Source of the DNA: Bacteroidota bacterium
Lineage (GTDB): Bacteria; Bacteroidota; Bacteroidia; Chitinophagales; Chitinophagaceae
Direction of reading: 5' to 3'
DNA length: 46,784 nt
Assembly (NCBI GenBank): GCA_013289015.1
Contig: JABDAV010000013.1
Span: 1 to 46,784, forward strand
Shown here one piece after another: positions 27,891 through 37,815 of this stretch (position 1 is the first letter of the stretch; each line of letters opens with the position of its first letter). The notes under the pieces were generated by a model, which had not been told where the DNA came from, did not search any database, and was given only the letters and a program-made list of their open reading frames with translations. The translations under genes and the position numbers were made by a program.

Positions 27891-30263
27891 TCATTCTGTT
27901 CTCAAACTTTTCACCGGGTTTGCGATCGCCACTTTAATTGCCTGGAAGCTTACTGTTATCAATGCGATTAAAACAGAAGCTGCGCCTGCAATAACAAACA
28001 TCCACCACGATAATTCGATCTTGTATACATAATCCTGCAACCACTTATGCATTGCAATCCATGCAATTGGTGAAGCAATGATCATTGAGATCAATACCAG
28101 TAATAAAAAATCTTTTGAAAGCAACCCAAATAATGTAATCGGGCGTGCTCCCAAAACTTTTCGTATCCCAAATTCTTTTGTCCGCTGTTCTGCAGTAAAC
28201 ATCGCAAGACCCAGCAAACCGAGACATGAAATAAAAATGGCGAGGAATGCAAAACAATTTGCCAGGCTGCCTGCAACCTGTTCGCTCTTGTACAGCTTTG
28301 CATATTCTTCATCCGAAAATTTATAAGTGAAGGGAAATTTTGGATTCAGTTCTTTACAAACTTTTTCAAGACTCGCCAATGCTTCTTTTGTTCTGCCCGG
28401 CTGCGTTCTAATCAAAGCCTGTCCCCAATCTATCTCTTCTCCCAAACGAACTACAAGTGGATTAATGGGCGTATGCACAGAATTAAAATGAAAATCTTTC
28501 AATACACCAATAATGGTTCCCGGTTTTTGCCAGAACGTAAGTGGTTTACCAATTGGATCTTTATAACCAATAATTTTTAATGCTGATTCATTAATAATAT
28601 AACCAACAGAATCAGTTGGAAAATCTTTTGAGAAATCTCTTCCCTGCGCGAATTGAACATGCATAGTTTTTGAAAAATCATAACCTACAGCAATCTGTGT
28701 AAAATCAATATCTGCATTCGGATCTTTACCTGTCCATTGTACGCCACCTGTGCCATTATCAATTTGTGTTGGGTTATCTGTAGTACGCGATACATCTTTT
28801 ATTCCCGGCATATTCAACACTTCATTTTTAAACAATTCATATTTTGGAGTAAGATCTCCTTCAAGCGGTATATATAAGAGATTTTCCCTGTCGTAACCAA
28901 GATCCATTGTTTGAATATAATTTACCTGTTTGCTTACAACGATGGTTCCTATTATTAAAATGATTGACAGCGTGAATTGAAAAACAACAAGCCCTTTACG
29001 AAACCATAAAGCGCTGCTGGAAAACTTTGGTAATCCTTTTAAAACTTTAACTGGTTTGAATGATGATAAATATAATGCAGGATAGCTTCCGGAAATAAAA
29101 CCGGTTACGAATAATAAGCCGGCAATCGTTAACCAGAATGATGAACTGTTGAACGGGATATGAATTTCTTTTTGTGTAAGTTGATTGAACGCAGGCAACA
29201 CAAGCGTTACCAGCAGCAACGAGATATTTATAGCAATAAATACAATTAATAAAGCTTCACCGATGAATTGCCATATTAATGCAAAGCGAACAGCACCCAC
29301 AACTTTTCTTACACCAATTTCTTTAGCGCGTTTTATTGATCTTGCTGTAGTAAGGTTCATGAAGTTGATGCAGGCAATCAGTAAAATAAAAATGGCAACA
29401 ATACTAAACAGTGTTACATACTGAATTCTTCCGCCGGAAAGATTTCCATCCTTATCAAAATTGGAATGCAGGTAAACATCTCCATAACGCTCCATGCCTA
29501 AGCGTATGTAAGAATGTTTTGTTTGTTCTTTATTATAAGCATCTAAAAACTTCATGATCTTAGCTTCAAAAGCTTTTGCATCAGTTCCTTCACGTAGCAT
29601 AATATAACAGGAAGGCCCGTTGTTGGTCCAGTCTTTTGCCCAGCTGTTATGTTCAAGAAAACTCTGCCAGTTAAGAAGATAATCAAACTGTATGGTGCTG
29701 TTTTTAGGAACATTATCAAATACACCGGTTACTTTAAGGTCTTGTTTATTTTGAAAGCGGATAGTTTTTCCGATCGCGGCTGCAGGTGAACCAAAAAATT
29801 CTTCAGCCATTTTTTTTGAGATCGTTACACCATCAGGGTTTTGCAACGCAGTTATAGCACTTCCTTCAAGCAAAGGATAAGAAAACATTTTAAAAAAATC
29901 CTGGCCTGCATTCAATCCATTTTCTTTAATGATCTTATTGTTGGCTTCAAAAGTGCTAAGGTCAGGCCAATCCATATTAGTGGCATATTGAACTTCAGGC
30001 AACACACGTTTCATTTCATCAGCCATTACACCAGGCCCACCGAAAAAAGCACTCACACCATCATCACGATATTGCTTTTCATAAACACTGTATAACTGAG
30101 ACCCGTTTTTGTGAAACGCATCAACATTATATTCATCGTTTACCCAAAGCATTATCAACAGGCTGCATGAAAGTCCTAATGCAAGACCCATAATGTTGAT
30201 GAAAGAAAACACTTTGTTCTTCCAAAGATTTCTTAGCGCAGTTTTAAAATAATTTTTGAACAT
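27891..30263 (-). CDS. Double-FtsX ABC permease P4
   Basis: 790 aa. The N-terminus is MFKNYFKTALRNLWKNK and helix 1 is FINIMGLALGLSCSLLIML. The first cytoplasmic motif is RAKEIGVRKVVGA (about 311); the second, QRTKEFGIRKVLGA, has Phe in place of the usual Ile and is followed by FGLLSKDF. The first periplasmic domain carries SKKMAEEFFGSPAAAIGK, a slightly altered form of the A-K-K-Y-F-G segment. The C-terminus is NPVKSLRTE. Confidence 0.93.
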   Translation of the reverse strand: MFKNYFKTALRNLWKNKVFSFINIMGLALGLSCSLLIMLWVNDEYNVDAFHKNGSQLYSVYEKQYRDDGVSAFFGGPGVMADEMKRVLPEVQYATNMDWPDLSTFEANNKIIKENGLNAGQDFFKMFSYPLLEGSAITALQNPDGVTISKKMAEEFFGSPAAAIGKTIRFQNKQDLKVTGVFDNVPKNSTIQFDYLLNWQSFLEHNSWAKDWTNNGPSCYIMLREGTDAKAFEAKIMKFLDAYNKEQTKHSYIRLGMERYGDVYLHSNFDKDGNLSGGRIQYVTLFSIVAIFILLIACINFMNLTTARSIKRAKEIGVRKVVGAVRFALIWQFIGEALLIVFIAINISLLLVTLVLPAFNQLTQKEIHIPFNSSSFWLTIAGLLFVTGFISGSYPALYLSSFKPVKVLKGLPKFSSSALWFRKGLVVFQFTLSIILIIGTIVVSKQVNYIQTMDLGYDRENLLYIPLEGDLTPKYELFKNEVLNMPGIKDVSRTTDNPTQIDNGTGGVQWTGKDPNADIDFTQIAVGYDFSKTMHVQFAQGRDFSKDFPTDSVGYIINESALKIIGYKDPIGKPLTFWQKPGTIIGVLKDFHFNSVHTPINPLVVRLGEEIDWGQALIRTQPGRTKEALASLEKVCKELNPKFPFTYKFSDEEYAKLYKSEQVAGSLANCFAFLAIFISCLGLLGLAMFTAEQRTKEFGIRKVLGARPITLFGLLSKDFLLLVLISMIIASPIAWIAMHKWLQDYVYKIELSWWMFVIAGAASVLIALITVSFQAIKVAIANPVKSLRTE

Positions 30264-30344
30264 AGACTATGATTTCTGATGTCTGATTTGATGATGTCTG
30301 ATTTATCATTTTCAAATTTTCGAATTGTCTCATTGTCACATTAT
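30264..30344 (-). repeat. Spacer P5-P4 with exact leader element
   Basis: The 18-bp element is exact at 30272-30289 (8 nt to the P4 ATG), followed by GATGATGTCTGATTT. The ATTTTCAAATTTTCGAATTG module of the previous spacer is present, and CATTATTCACTCA runs into the P5 stop region. Confidence 0.78.
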
Positions 30345-32753
30345 TCACTCAGTTCTCAAACTCTTCACAGGATTTGCTATCGCTGCTTTTATTGCCTGGA
30401 AGCTTATTGTTATTAACGCAATCAACAAGGCAGCTATTCCTGCTGCTGCAAATACTGTTGCGCTGATATTTATCCTGTAAGCATAATTCTCCAGCCATTT
30501 ATGCATTGCCCAATAAGTAACAGGAATTGAAATAATGAATGCAATCATCACCAGCGATAAAAATTCTTTTGACACAAGCAGTAAAACATTTTGCACTGAT
30601 GCACCTAACACTTTTCGAATGCCGATCTCTTTTGTACGTTGCTCAATTACAAACGCAGAAAGGCCGAATAAACCAAGTCCTGCAATAATGATGGCGATAA
30701 CCGCGAAAGCAGAAAATATTTGTTGTGTCCTTAATTCACTTGCATACAACGCAGCGAATTTGTCATCAAGAAAAGTATAGCTCAACGGACCTTGCGGATT
30801 AAATGAGTTCCATTTTGTTTTAAGGTCGTTTAAAAATCCTGTTACATCATTTGTTTTTATTTTGATGATAAGCCCGCCATAATTATTACCAAGCATCATC
30901 ATTAAAGGCGCAATTTTTTGTTTGGCTGATGTGTAGTTAAAATCTGCAATAACACCCACCACTTTAAATGCTTCCTGGCCAGAACGTACAATGGTTCTTC
31001 CTACAGGATTCACTTTACTCCAACCCAATTCTTTCACTGCTGCTTCATTAATTACTACAGCATCGCTATCTGATCCAAAATCTTTTGAGAAATATCGGCC
31101 TTGCTGTATGTTCATACCCAACGTTTTCACATAATCATAATCAACATGATAAATGTTCATATGAATTTCGGCGCCGTTACCGTTTTCGTTCACGGGATGA
31201 ACCTCTGTCCCATCCATAAATGCATCTCCGGGAACTGATCGTGTAATACTTGCATCCACTACACGGTTGTCCTGCAAAACCTGTTGCTTAAAAGCATCCT
31301 GGTTCTGTCCCATCAATCTTCCATCCGGCAGAAATAAAACCTGTTGTTTATTATAGCCAAGTTGTTTATTCTGCATATAATTTAATTGCTGGTAAACAAT
31401 AATGGTTGCAATGATTAATGCAGTAGAAACAAAAAACTGGAATACAATTAAACCACTGCGCAAAATATTTTTACGACTTGCAGTTGTAGCGGAACTCTTT
31501 AAAACTTTTGCAGGATTGAATGATGATAAAAAGAATGCAGGATAAATGCCGGCGATTATTCCAACAAAAAATATCAATGCAAGTAAGGTAAGTATGAATT
31601 TATAGTTGAGAAGATTTACAACAGCTACCTGTTTGCCGGAGAGCTGGTTGAAGTAAGGCAACAAAACAATTATTAAGATGATCGCAATGAACATTGCGCA
31701 AAAACTCATCAGTACAGACTCTGAAAGAAATTGTTTTATAAGTTGAAATTTTCCGGAGCCCATTACTTTTCTTACACCAACTTCTTTTGCTCTTTTTACC
31801 GAACGCGCTATGGAAAGATTGGTAAAGTTTACACAGGCAAGTAATAAAATAAATATTGCGAGAACGGAGAAAATATAAACATATTGAATGTCGCCGTTGG
31901 GTTCAATTTCATATTTGGTATGTGCATAAAGATGAATACCCGTTAATGGTTGTAATGTAAATACAAATGTGTTCACAGATTTTTGCGCTTCTGCTAAACT
32001 AACACCCATATCATGTTGTACTTCGGGCACTACATATTTCGCAACCAGTTGCGTAAACTTCACTTCGAGTTTTTTGGTATCAACGTTTTTGTTGAGCAAT
32101 AAATAAGTGAACTCGCCAAGATTGCTCCACGTTGGGTTTGTTACATGCCATGTTGAAATACTTAAAAATGCATCAGAATGAAAGTGTGAATTATCAGGAA
32201 CTTTATCAAACAAGCCTGTTATTTTATATACTGCATTGTGCAAGCCAACCGTTAATGATTTACCAACAGGATCTTCATCACCAAAATATTTCTTTGCAAA
32301 TGATTTTGAAATAACAATGCTGTTGGGCTGAACCAATGCATCTTTATCGCTTCCTTCAACTAATGGAATAGAAAACATTTGCAGAAAATTTGAATCTGCA
32401 AATGCAAGTTTATCTTCTTTGAATTGTTTATCATTATACTTCACAAAATCAGTTGCAGGCGCCAATCTTGCAAAGTCTTTTATCTCCGGGAAAGCGCTTT
32501 TCATTCCAGGGCCTACCGCAAAATCAACAGCGGGATAAACTGCAACATCACCATTACCCGTAACATTTAAATTAACGCGATAAATACCTTTTGCATCTGC
32601 AGCATAAGTATCGTAGCTCAGTTCATCATATACAAACACCGCAATCAGCACAAAGCAGGTTAATCCAATGGCAAGCCCGATAACGTTGATGAAAGAAAAA
32701 ATCTTATTCTTCCTGAAATTCCTGATGGCTGTTTTGAAATAATTTTTGAACAT
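30345..32753 (-). CDS. Double-FtsX ABC permease P5
   Basis: 802 aa, starting MFKNYFKTAIRNFRKNK. The first cytoplasmic motif is RAKEVGVRKVMGS (about 319), the second QRTKEIGIRKVLGA followed by LLLVSKEF (Glu for the usual Asp). The first periplasmic domain contains SKSFAKKYFGDEDPVGK. Between the two FtsX halves the second periplasmic domain has DNRVVDASITRSVPGD, matching the ‘I-x-x-V-x-x-x-S-x-x-P’ segment in its neighbours. The C-terminus is NPVKSLRTE. Confidence 0.93.
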   Translation of the reverse strand: MFKNYFKTAIRNFRKNKIFSFINVIGLAIGLTCFVLIAVFVYDELSYDTYAADAKGIYRVNLNVTGNGDVAVYPAVDFAVGPGMKSAFPEIKDFARLAPATDFVKYNDKQFKEDKLAFADSNFLQMFSIPLVEGSDKDALVQPNSIVISKSFAKKYFGDEDPVGKSLTVGLHNAVYKITGLFDKVPDNSHFHSDAFLSISTWHVTNPTWSNLGEFTYLLLNKNVDTKKLEVKFTQLVAKYVVPEVQHDMGVSLAEAQKSVNTFVFTLQPLTGIHLYAHTKYEIEPNGDIQYVYIFSVLAIFILLLACVNFTNLSIARSVKRAKEVGVRKVMGSGKFQLIKQFLSESVLMSFCAMFIAIILIIVLLPYFNQLSGKQVAVVNLLNYKFILTLLALIFFVGIIAGIYPAFFLSSFNPAKVLKSSATTASRKNILRSGLIVFQFFVSTALIIATIIVYQQLNYMQNKQLGYNKQQVLFLPDGRLMGQNQDAFKQQVLQDNRVVDASITRSVPGDAFMDGTEVHPVNENGNGAEIHMNIYHVDYDYVKTLGMNIQQGRYFSKDFGSDSDAVVINEAAVKELGWSKVNPVGRTIVRSGQEAFKVVGVIADFNYTSAKQKIAPLMMMLGNNYGGLIIKIKTNDVTGFLNDLKTKWNSFNPQGPLSYTFLDDKFAALYASELRTQQIFSAFAVIAIIIAGLGLFGLSAFVIEQRTKEIGIRKVLGASVQNVLLLVSKEFLSLVMIAFIISIPVTYWAMHKWLENYAYRINISATVFAAAGIAALLIALITISFQAIKAAIANPVKSLRTE

Positions 32754-32849
32754 AATAGAAGATTTCTGATGTATGATTTTTTGATGCCTGATTTACTGAT
32801 TACTCATCATTCATTAATTTATTCACTATTGACCATTCTCTATTTACTA
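32754..32849 (-). repeat. Spacer P6-P5, near-duplicate of spacer P7-P6
   Basis: A leader variant (ATTTCTGATGTATGATTT) lies at 32762-32779, 8 nt from the P5 ATG. The whole ~96-bp stretch differs at only about six positions from 35273-35368. It ends in a vestigial array tail: CTACTCCGTTCTCAAACTC (32847-32865) would encode SLRTE-stop but is now outside the P6 gene. Confidence 0.8.
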
Positions 32850-32867
32850 CTCCGTTCTCAAACTCTT

Positions 32868-32915
32868 TATCCGAAACAATCGGGATTTCGTGTTGCTCAC
32901 TCTGTTCGCAACGAC
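32868..32915. repeat. REP-like hairpin element inserted at the 3' end of P6
   Basis: About 48 bp absent from every other junction. It contains the hairpins CCGA/TCGG (32871-32883) and GTTGC/GCAAC (32892-32912). Read on the minus strand the GTTGCGAACAGAGTGAGCAAC core resembles, from memory, dispersed REP-type repeats of the form CATTGCGAAC...AGTGA..GCAAT. It now supplies the last codons and the TGA stop of P6. Confidence 0.5.
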
Positions 32916-35272
32916 TCAACAGGATTTGCTACTGCTGCTTTAATTGCCTGGAAACTGATAGTTAACAACGCTATTCCTACAGCGATAAAACTTGCCGCTA
33001 CAAAAAGCCAAAAACTCATATCAGTTTTATAAGCAAAATTTTCCAGCCATTTATTCATGCTGTACCATGCAACAGGAATAGCAATGATGATGGCTATAAT
33101 AACAAGCGCTATAAAATCTTTTCCTAAAAGACCAACAATGTTTGTAACGCTCGCGCCCAATACTTTTCTTACACCAATTTCCTTTGTACGCAACTGTGCC
33201 GAATAAGTAGATAAAGCCAATAAACCTAAACAGGAAATGAAAATGGCAATGCCTGCAAAAACATTGAACAAAACTTTAGTGCGGTTATCACTTTTATATA
33301 ATTCATCAAACTTTGTATCAACAAAACTGTAAGTGAAGGGATTGGATGTAGGATATTTTTTATAAACATTCTCTACCGCTTTTATTGCCTTTTGTGCATT
33401 GGCCGCAGTTGTTTTTATATACAGCATATTTTTCGAGCGTTGTGTCCAGAAAACAAAAGGCTCTATTTTTTCTTTTAATGACTGAAAGTGAAAATCCTGC
33501 ACCACGCCAATAATTGTTCCGGGTTCATCATGCAGGCTTATTTGTTTACCAACATAAGGAGGCTTAAATCCCATTTGCTTAGCCATTGTTTCGTTAATGA
33601 TAAACGCTGATGTATCTGAAGGCAGCCCGGTAAAATTGCCGCCCTCAATAAATCTAAAATTCATCAGGGGAATAAAATCTTTATCAACATTGGCGCTGGT
33701 AACGATCATATTATCATTTGCAGGTTTACCGGGCCAGTTAATATCGCCTGTTGAGCTTCCAAAGTCAGCTATGTTATATACGTTTGAAAAAGATGTTGCC
33801 AATATGCCCGGCTGTTTATTCAACTCACTTTTTACAGCATCAGCATGATTAAGAATACCGCCATCGAGCTGTATAGTAAAAACATGTTCTTTATTGTAAC
33901 CTAAATTTACCTGGCTTATGTATTGCATCTGCCGGCCAATGATCAACGTACAAATTATCAGTATCACTGAAATAGAAAATTGAAAAACAACCAGCACTTT
34001 ACGCAACACAATATTGCTGATGCTTTGATTTAATTTCCCTTTTAATGAATGAACAGGATTAAAAGAAGACAAATGAATTGCCGGATAAACACCAGCCAAA
34101 ACCAATGTGCCCAAAACAGCAGCACCAATAAGCATCCATACAGATGGGTTATCTAATAAAAACTGCAGCGATTTGCCTGATATATTATTATAGGCAGGAA
34201 CGAGCAACGTGGTGAACACAAGCGCCAGTATTGTTGCAATTAAAAAAATAGTTACTGTTTCTATAACGAATTGCATAAATAACTGCGCTTTGCCGGCGCC
34301 AACTATTTTGCGGACACTTACTTCTTTGGCTCTTGCCATTGACCTTGCTGTTGACAGGTTTACATAATTAACAGCAGCAATAGCCAATAACAAAATAGTA
34401 ATGATGATAAACACCTGTACAATGCGCAATGCAGATTTATTTCCATCGGCAGATATCAAATGTTTTTCAGCCAAAGGTTGTAGCATAAATTTCGTTTGGC
34501 TGTCACCATCGCGTGCATCTTTATATGCTTTGGTTAAAGCATTTTCAATACTGACAGCGTGCGTATTTGGCTGCAGTTTTACATAAGTATCATAAGCATA
34601 ATCGCCGAGGTCTTCATCAATCGTTTTCCAATCGCCGTTACCACCCCAGGCTGTAAACATGCGACCATAATAACTCATAGGAAATAAAGCGTCAAAACGT
34701 AAGGATGAGTTTTGAGGAAAATCCTGCAAAATACCTGCAACAATAAAGCCGGAAGTGTCATACATCATTAGCTTACCAACCACATCATCTGTTCCGAAAA
34801 TTTTTTTTGCAGTTGATGTTGTAAGCAGCACAGTATTGATACCAGGAAAAGGATTTGATAAAGAACCTTTCAGCAATTTGAAACTAAACACCGAAAAAAA
34901 ACTGCTGTCAACAAAAGCAGTATGCAGGCCGGAAACCAGTTCTGTTTTATTCGGCTGGTGAACGGTCACATTATACGCTTCGGTTATTCTTGTAATGGCT
35001 TCTACCTGGGCCAAAGATTTTGAATATTTATACAACGGGCCGGGCACGCCTGTCCAAACTTCTTCTTTTCCGTTGGCATCAAAATGCGCGCTCAGGTTAT
35101 AAATTCTTTCATAGTCTTTATTGAATTTGTCAAAACTGTTTTCATCCTGTATCCATAGCAATAACAGGATAGCTGTTGTTAAGCCAATGGAAAGTCCAAG
35201 AATATTTATAGCGCTGTAGAATTTACTTTTCCATAAACTACGCCACGCTGTTTTAAAATAATTTTTGAACAT
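32897..35272 (-). CDS. Double-FtsX ABC permease P6 with replaced C-terminal tail
   Basis: 791 aa, starting MFKNYFKTAWRSLWKSK. The first cytoplasmic motif is RAKEVSVRKIVGA (about 312), the second LRTKEIGVRKVLGA followed by VGLLGKDF (Gly for Ser). The end reads NPVESLRTE instead of NPVKSLRTE, and the codons differ from all other copies because the last ~7 codons lie in an inserted hairpin element. The old KSLRTE-stop codons remain downstream at 32847-32867. The product is therefore almost unchanged although its 3' end was rebuilt. Confidence 0.92.
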   Translation of the reverse strand: MFKNYFKTAWRSLWKSKFYSAINILGLSIGLTTAILLLLWIQDENSFDKFNKDYERIYNLSAHFDANGKEEVWTGVPGPLYKYSKSLAQVEAITRITEAYNVTVHQPNKTELVSGLHTAFVDSSFFSVFSFKLLKGSLSNPFPGINTVLLTTSTAKKIFGTDDVVGKLMMYDTSGFIVAGILQDFPQNSSLRFDALFPMSYYGRMFTAWGGNGDWKTIDEDLGDYAYDTYVKLQPNTHAVSIENALTKAYKDARDGDSQTKFMLQPLAEKHLISADGNKSALRIVQVFIIITILLLAIAAVNYVNLSTARSMARAKEVSVRKIVGAGKAQLFMQFVIETVTIFLIATILALVFTTLLVPAYNNISGKSLQFLLDNPSVWMLIGAAVLGTLVLAGVYPAIHLSSFNPVHSLKGKLNQSISNIVLRKVLVVFQFSISVILIICTLIIGRQMQYISQVNLGYNKEHVFTIQLDGGILNHADAVKSELNKQPGILATSFSNVYNIADFGSSTGDINWPGKPANDNMIVTSANVDKDFIPLMNFRFIEGGNFTGLPSDTSAFIINETMAKQMGFKPPYVGKQISLHDEPGTIIGVVQDFHFQSLKEKIEPFVFWTQRSKNMLYIKTTAANAQKAIKAVENVYKKYPTSNPFTYSFVDTKFDELYKSDNRTKVLFNVFAGIAIFISCLGLLALSTYSAQLRTKEIGVRKVLGASVTNIVGLLGKDFIALVIIAIIIAIPVAWYSMNKWLENFAYKTDMSFWLFVAASFIAVGIALLTISFQAIKAAVANPVESLRTE

Positions 35273-35365
35273 AATAGAAGATTTCTGATGTATGATTTTT
35301 TGATGTCTGATTTACTGATTGCCCGTCATTCATTAATTTATTCACTATTGACCATTCTCCATTCA
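35273..35365 (-). repeat. Spacer P7-P6
   Basis: The leader variant ATTTCTGATGTATGATTT is at 35281-35298, 8 nt from the P6 ATG. TTGATGTCTGATTTACTGATT follows in parts, then TTCACTATTGACC and the heptads CCATTCT, CCATTCA, CTACTCC into the P7 stop. It is about 95% identical to the spacer P6-P5. Confidence 0.8.
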
Positions 35366-37762
35366 CTACTCCGTTCTCAAACTCTTAACGGGGTTTGCAA
35401 TTGCTGCTTTAATTGAACGATAGCCAACGGTGATGAATGCAATAACAAATGTTAATACAATAGCGAGCAAGAAAACACCTGCACCAATTTGAATGCGGTA
35501 TTTAAAATCCTCTAAATATTTATTCATTAACCACCATGCAACCGGCGCTGCAATTACAAAAGCTATAATCAATAAAGTGCTAAACTCTTTCCCAAACAAC
35601 CACAGCACACTGCCAACACGTGCACCCAGCACTTTACGTACGCCTATTTCTTTTGTTTTTTGTAAAGCCATAAAAGAAACCAAACCATATAAACCCAAAC
35701 AACCAATCAAAATCGCAATGCATGAAAAGAATTCTATAAGTTTAAGCATTGTATCATCAAGCTGATAATATTTTGCAAGCTTATCATCTAAAAACTCCAT
35801 GCTGTATACATTTTGCGGATAAACATTATTCCATGTTTTTTCAATAGCAGCCAATGTTGATTTCATATGCTGCATGTTTATTTCAACAGCGCAATTCTCT
35901 GCATAAAACCATGCGGGGAACAATACGACAGGATTTATTTCTGCGCGGAATGATTTATCGTGAAAATCTTTTATCACTCCCACAACAGGCGCAGCAACGC
36001 CATCAACAGTGATGCTTTTATTAATAATATCCTGCGGAGAATTTAAGTCAAGCTTTTTTACAAAAGTTTCATTTACGATATATTGATTGATCGTATCAGA
36101 AGGATAAATATTTCTACCGGCAACCAGTTGTAAATTAAATTCGGATAAATAATTTTCATCAATACCTTTTCCGTTTACGCCCCATTTCAAATCTTCATTA
36201 TTGTAGTTCAACCCTTTTAAATAGCTGTGATCAGATCCCGGCGCTTCTGTACATAAAGAAACATTTTTTATACCTGCTATTTCTTTTAATTCATTTCTCA
36301 GCAGTTGCATTTTATTTTTTGCCAGGCTGTCATTAATTGAAGGAACAGGTACCATCAACACATTGTCTTTATTAAATCCAAGATCAGTATCTTTAGAAAA
36401 TCTCATTTGACCTGCAATGATGATCGTGCCGATAATTAACAACTGTGAGATAGCAAACTGCGTAATTATAAGGCCGCGGCGCAATGAAAATCCACCAACG
36501 TTTTTCTGCGACAATTTTCCTTTTAAAGCGGCAATAGGTTTAAAAGCTGATAATATTAAAGCGGGGTAAAAACCAGAAAGAAAAATAACAACAAGAGTTA
36601 CTGTTACTATAAAAATAAGCAGGGAAAGATTCTTAAATAAATTGATGGTAAGTTGTGTTTCAAACAAGCTGTTTACAAAACGTAAACCTAATTGGGCAAG
36701 GCCAAATGCAAGTACCACTGCAAATAAAGTGATCAATGTTGTTTCAGCAATAAATTGCCAGAATAACTGACTGCGCAAACCGCCCAATACTTTTTTTATG
36801 CCTATTTCTTTAGTGCGGTTAAGTGCCTGCGCTGTTGCCAGATTAATAAAGTTTACGCACGCTGTGATAATTAGGAATAAGCCGATAAAGGCAGCAGCCC
36901 ATAAATATTTTTTATCTGCATAACCGTCGTAATCCGGGTTGAAATGAATATCGCTTAAAGGCTGCATCTTAAACTTAAATGCATCTTTATTGGGGTTGTT
37001 CACATAATATTTATTCATCAGTTGCGGGAATGTTTTTTCAACTGATGCAGCAGTAATGCCGGGCTTTAATAAAAGGAAAGTATTTGTTTCACTGCTAAAG
37101 CCACCCCAGGTATCATCGCTTGCCTGCCATGCACTGAAACCTTTAAGATTTTTGTCGCTTACATAAATTTCCTGCGTTCTGTCTGTGTTTAAAGGAATGT
37201 CTTTTAAAATGCCCGTTATCTTAACGTCAACAGTATTATTAATGCGAATTACTTTTCCCATAGCATCCTCATTGCCAAAATATTTCTTTGCCAGTTTTTG
37301 CGTGATGATGGCTGAGTTAGGTTCGTTCAGCGCTGTTTTTATATTGCCTTGAACCAACGGAAAATTAAATATGCCGAAGAAGTCTGATGTGGTAACAGCA
37401 ACACCATTGTCTTCCTTGAATTTTTTTATCTCATTACCGGAAGAAATATTCACCGGTGTTTTCCAAAACACTGCAACTCTAACCGATTTTTCTGCATAAG
37501 TATAATCGTTACGAATGGCCTTCGCCAACGGTGATGGCGTTCCTCTTGAATAAAAAGTATTGTCTGAATGTACTTCAGTAACGATACGGTAAATCCTCTC
37601 TTTATTATAATTAAAATTTTCAAAACTCAGATGGTAACTAACAATGATAAAGATGAGGATACTGCAAGCAATACCTAATGATAAACCAATAATATTTATC
37701 GCCGCATAAGATTTATGACGCGTTAAATTTCGCCACCCGGTTTTGAAATAATTTTTAAACAT
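35366..37762 (-). CDS. Double-FtsX ABC permease P7
   Basis: 798 aa, starting MFKNYFKTGWRNLTRHK. The first cytoplasmic motif is the most altered of the complete genes: RTKEIGIKKVLGG (about 316), with Lys for the second Arg and Gly for the final Ala. The second is QKTKEIGVRKVLGA followed by LWLFGKEF. The first periplasmic domain has TQKLAKKYFGNEDAMGK, shared in the EDAMGK part with P8. The gene ends NPVKSLRTE. Confidence 0.93.
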   Translation of the reverse strand: MFKNYFKTGWRNLTRHKSYAAINIIGLSLGIACSILIFIIVSYHLSFENFNYNKERIYRIVTEVHSDNTFYSRGTPSPLAKAIRNDYTYAEKSVRVAVFWKTPVNISSGNEIKKFKEDNGVAVTTSDFFGIFNFPLVQGNIKTALNEPNSAIITQKLAKKYFGNEDAMGKVIRINNTVDVKITGILKDIPLNTDRTQEIYVSDKNLKGFSAWQASDDTWGGFSSETNTFLLLKPGITAASVEKTFPQLMNKYYVNNPNKDAFKFKMQPLSDIHFNPDYDGYADKKYLWAAAFIGLFLIITACVNFINLATAQALNRTKEIGIKKVLGGLRSQLFWQFIAETTLITLFAVVLAFGLAQLGLRFVNSLFETQLTINLFKNLSLLIFIVTVTLVVIFLSGFYPALILSAFKPIAALKGKLSQKNVGGFSLRRGLIITQFAISQLLIIGTIIIAGQMRFSKDTDLGFNKDNVLMVPVPSINDSLAKNKMQLLRNELKEIAGIKNVSLCTEAPGSDHSYLKGLNYNNEDLKWGVNGKGIDENYLSEFNLQLVAGRNIYPSDTINQYIVNETFVKKLDLNSPQDIINKSITVDGVAAPVVGVIKDFHDKSFRAEINPVVLFPAWFYAENCAVEINMQHMKSTLAAIEKTWNNVYPQNVYSMEFLDDKLAKYYQLDDTMLKLIEFFSCIAILIGCLGLYGLVSFMALQKTKEIGVRKVLGARVGSVLWLFGKEFSTLLIIAFVIAAPVAWWLMNKYLEDFKYRIQIGAGVFLLAIVLTFVIAFITVGYRSIKAAIANPVKSLRTE

Positions 37763-37815
37763 AAAGAAAGATTTCTGATGTCTGATTTATTGATGTCTGA
37801 TTTTCATTCCATTCA
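37763..37815 (-). repeat. Spacer P8-P7, shortest spacer
   Basis: 53 bp consisting of almost nothing but the shared modules: the exact 18-bp element at 37771-37788 (8 nt, CTTTCTTT in sense, from the P7 ATG), a second TTGATGTCTGATTTT, and one or two heptads (CATTCCATTCACT) before the P8 stop. Confidence 0.8.
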
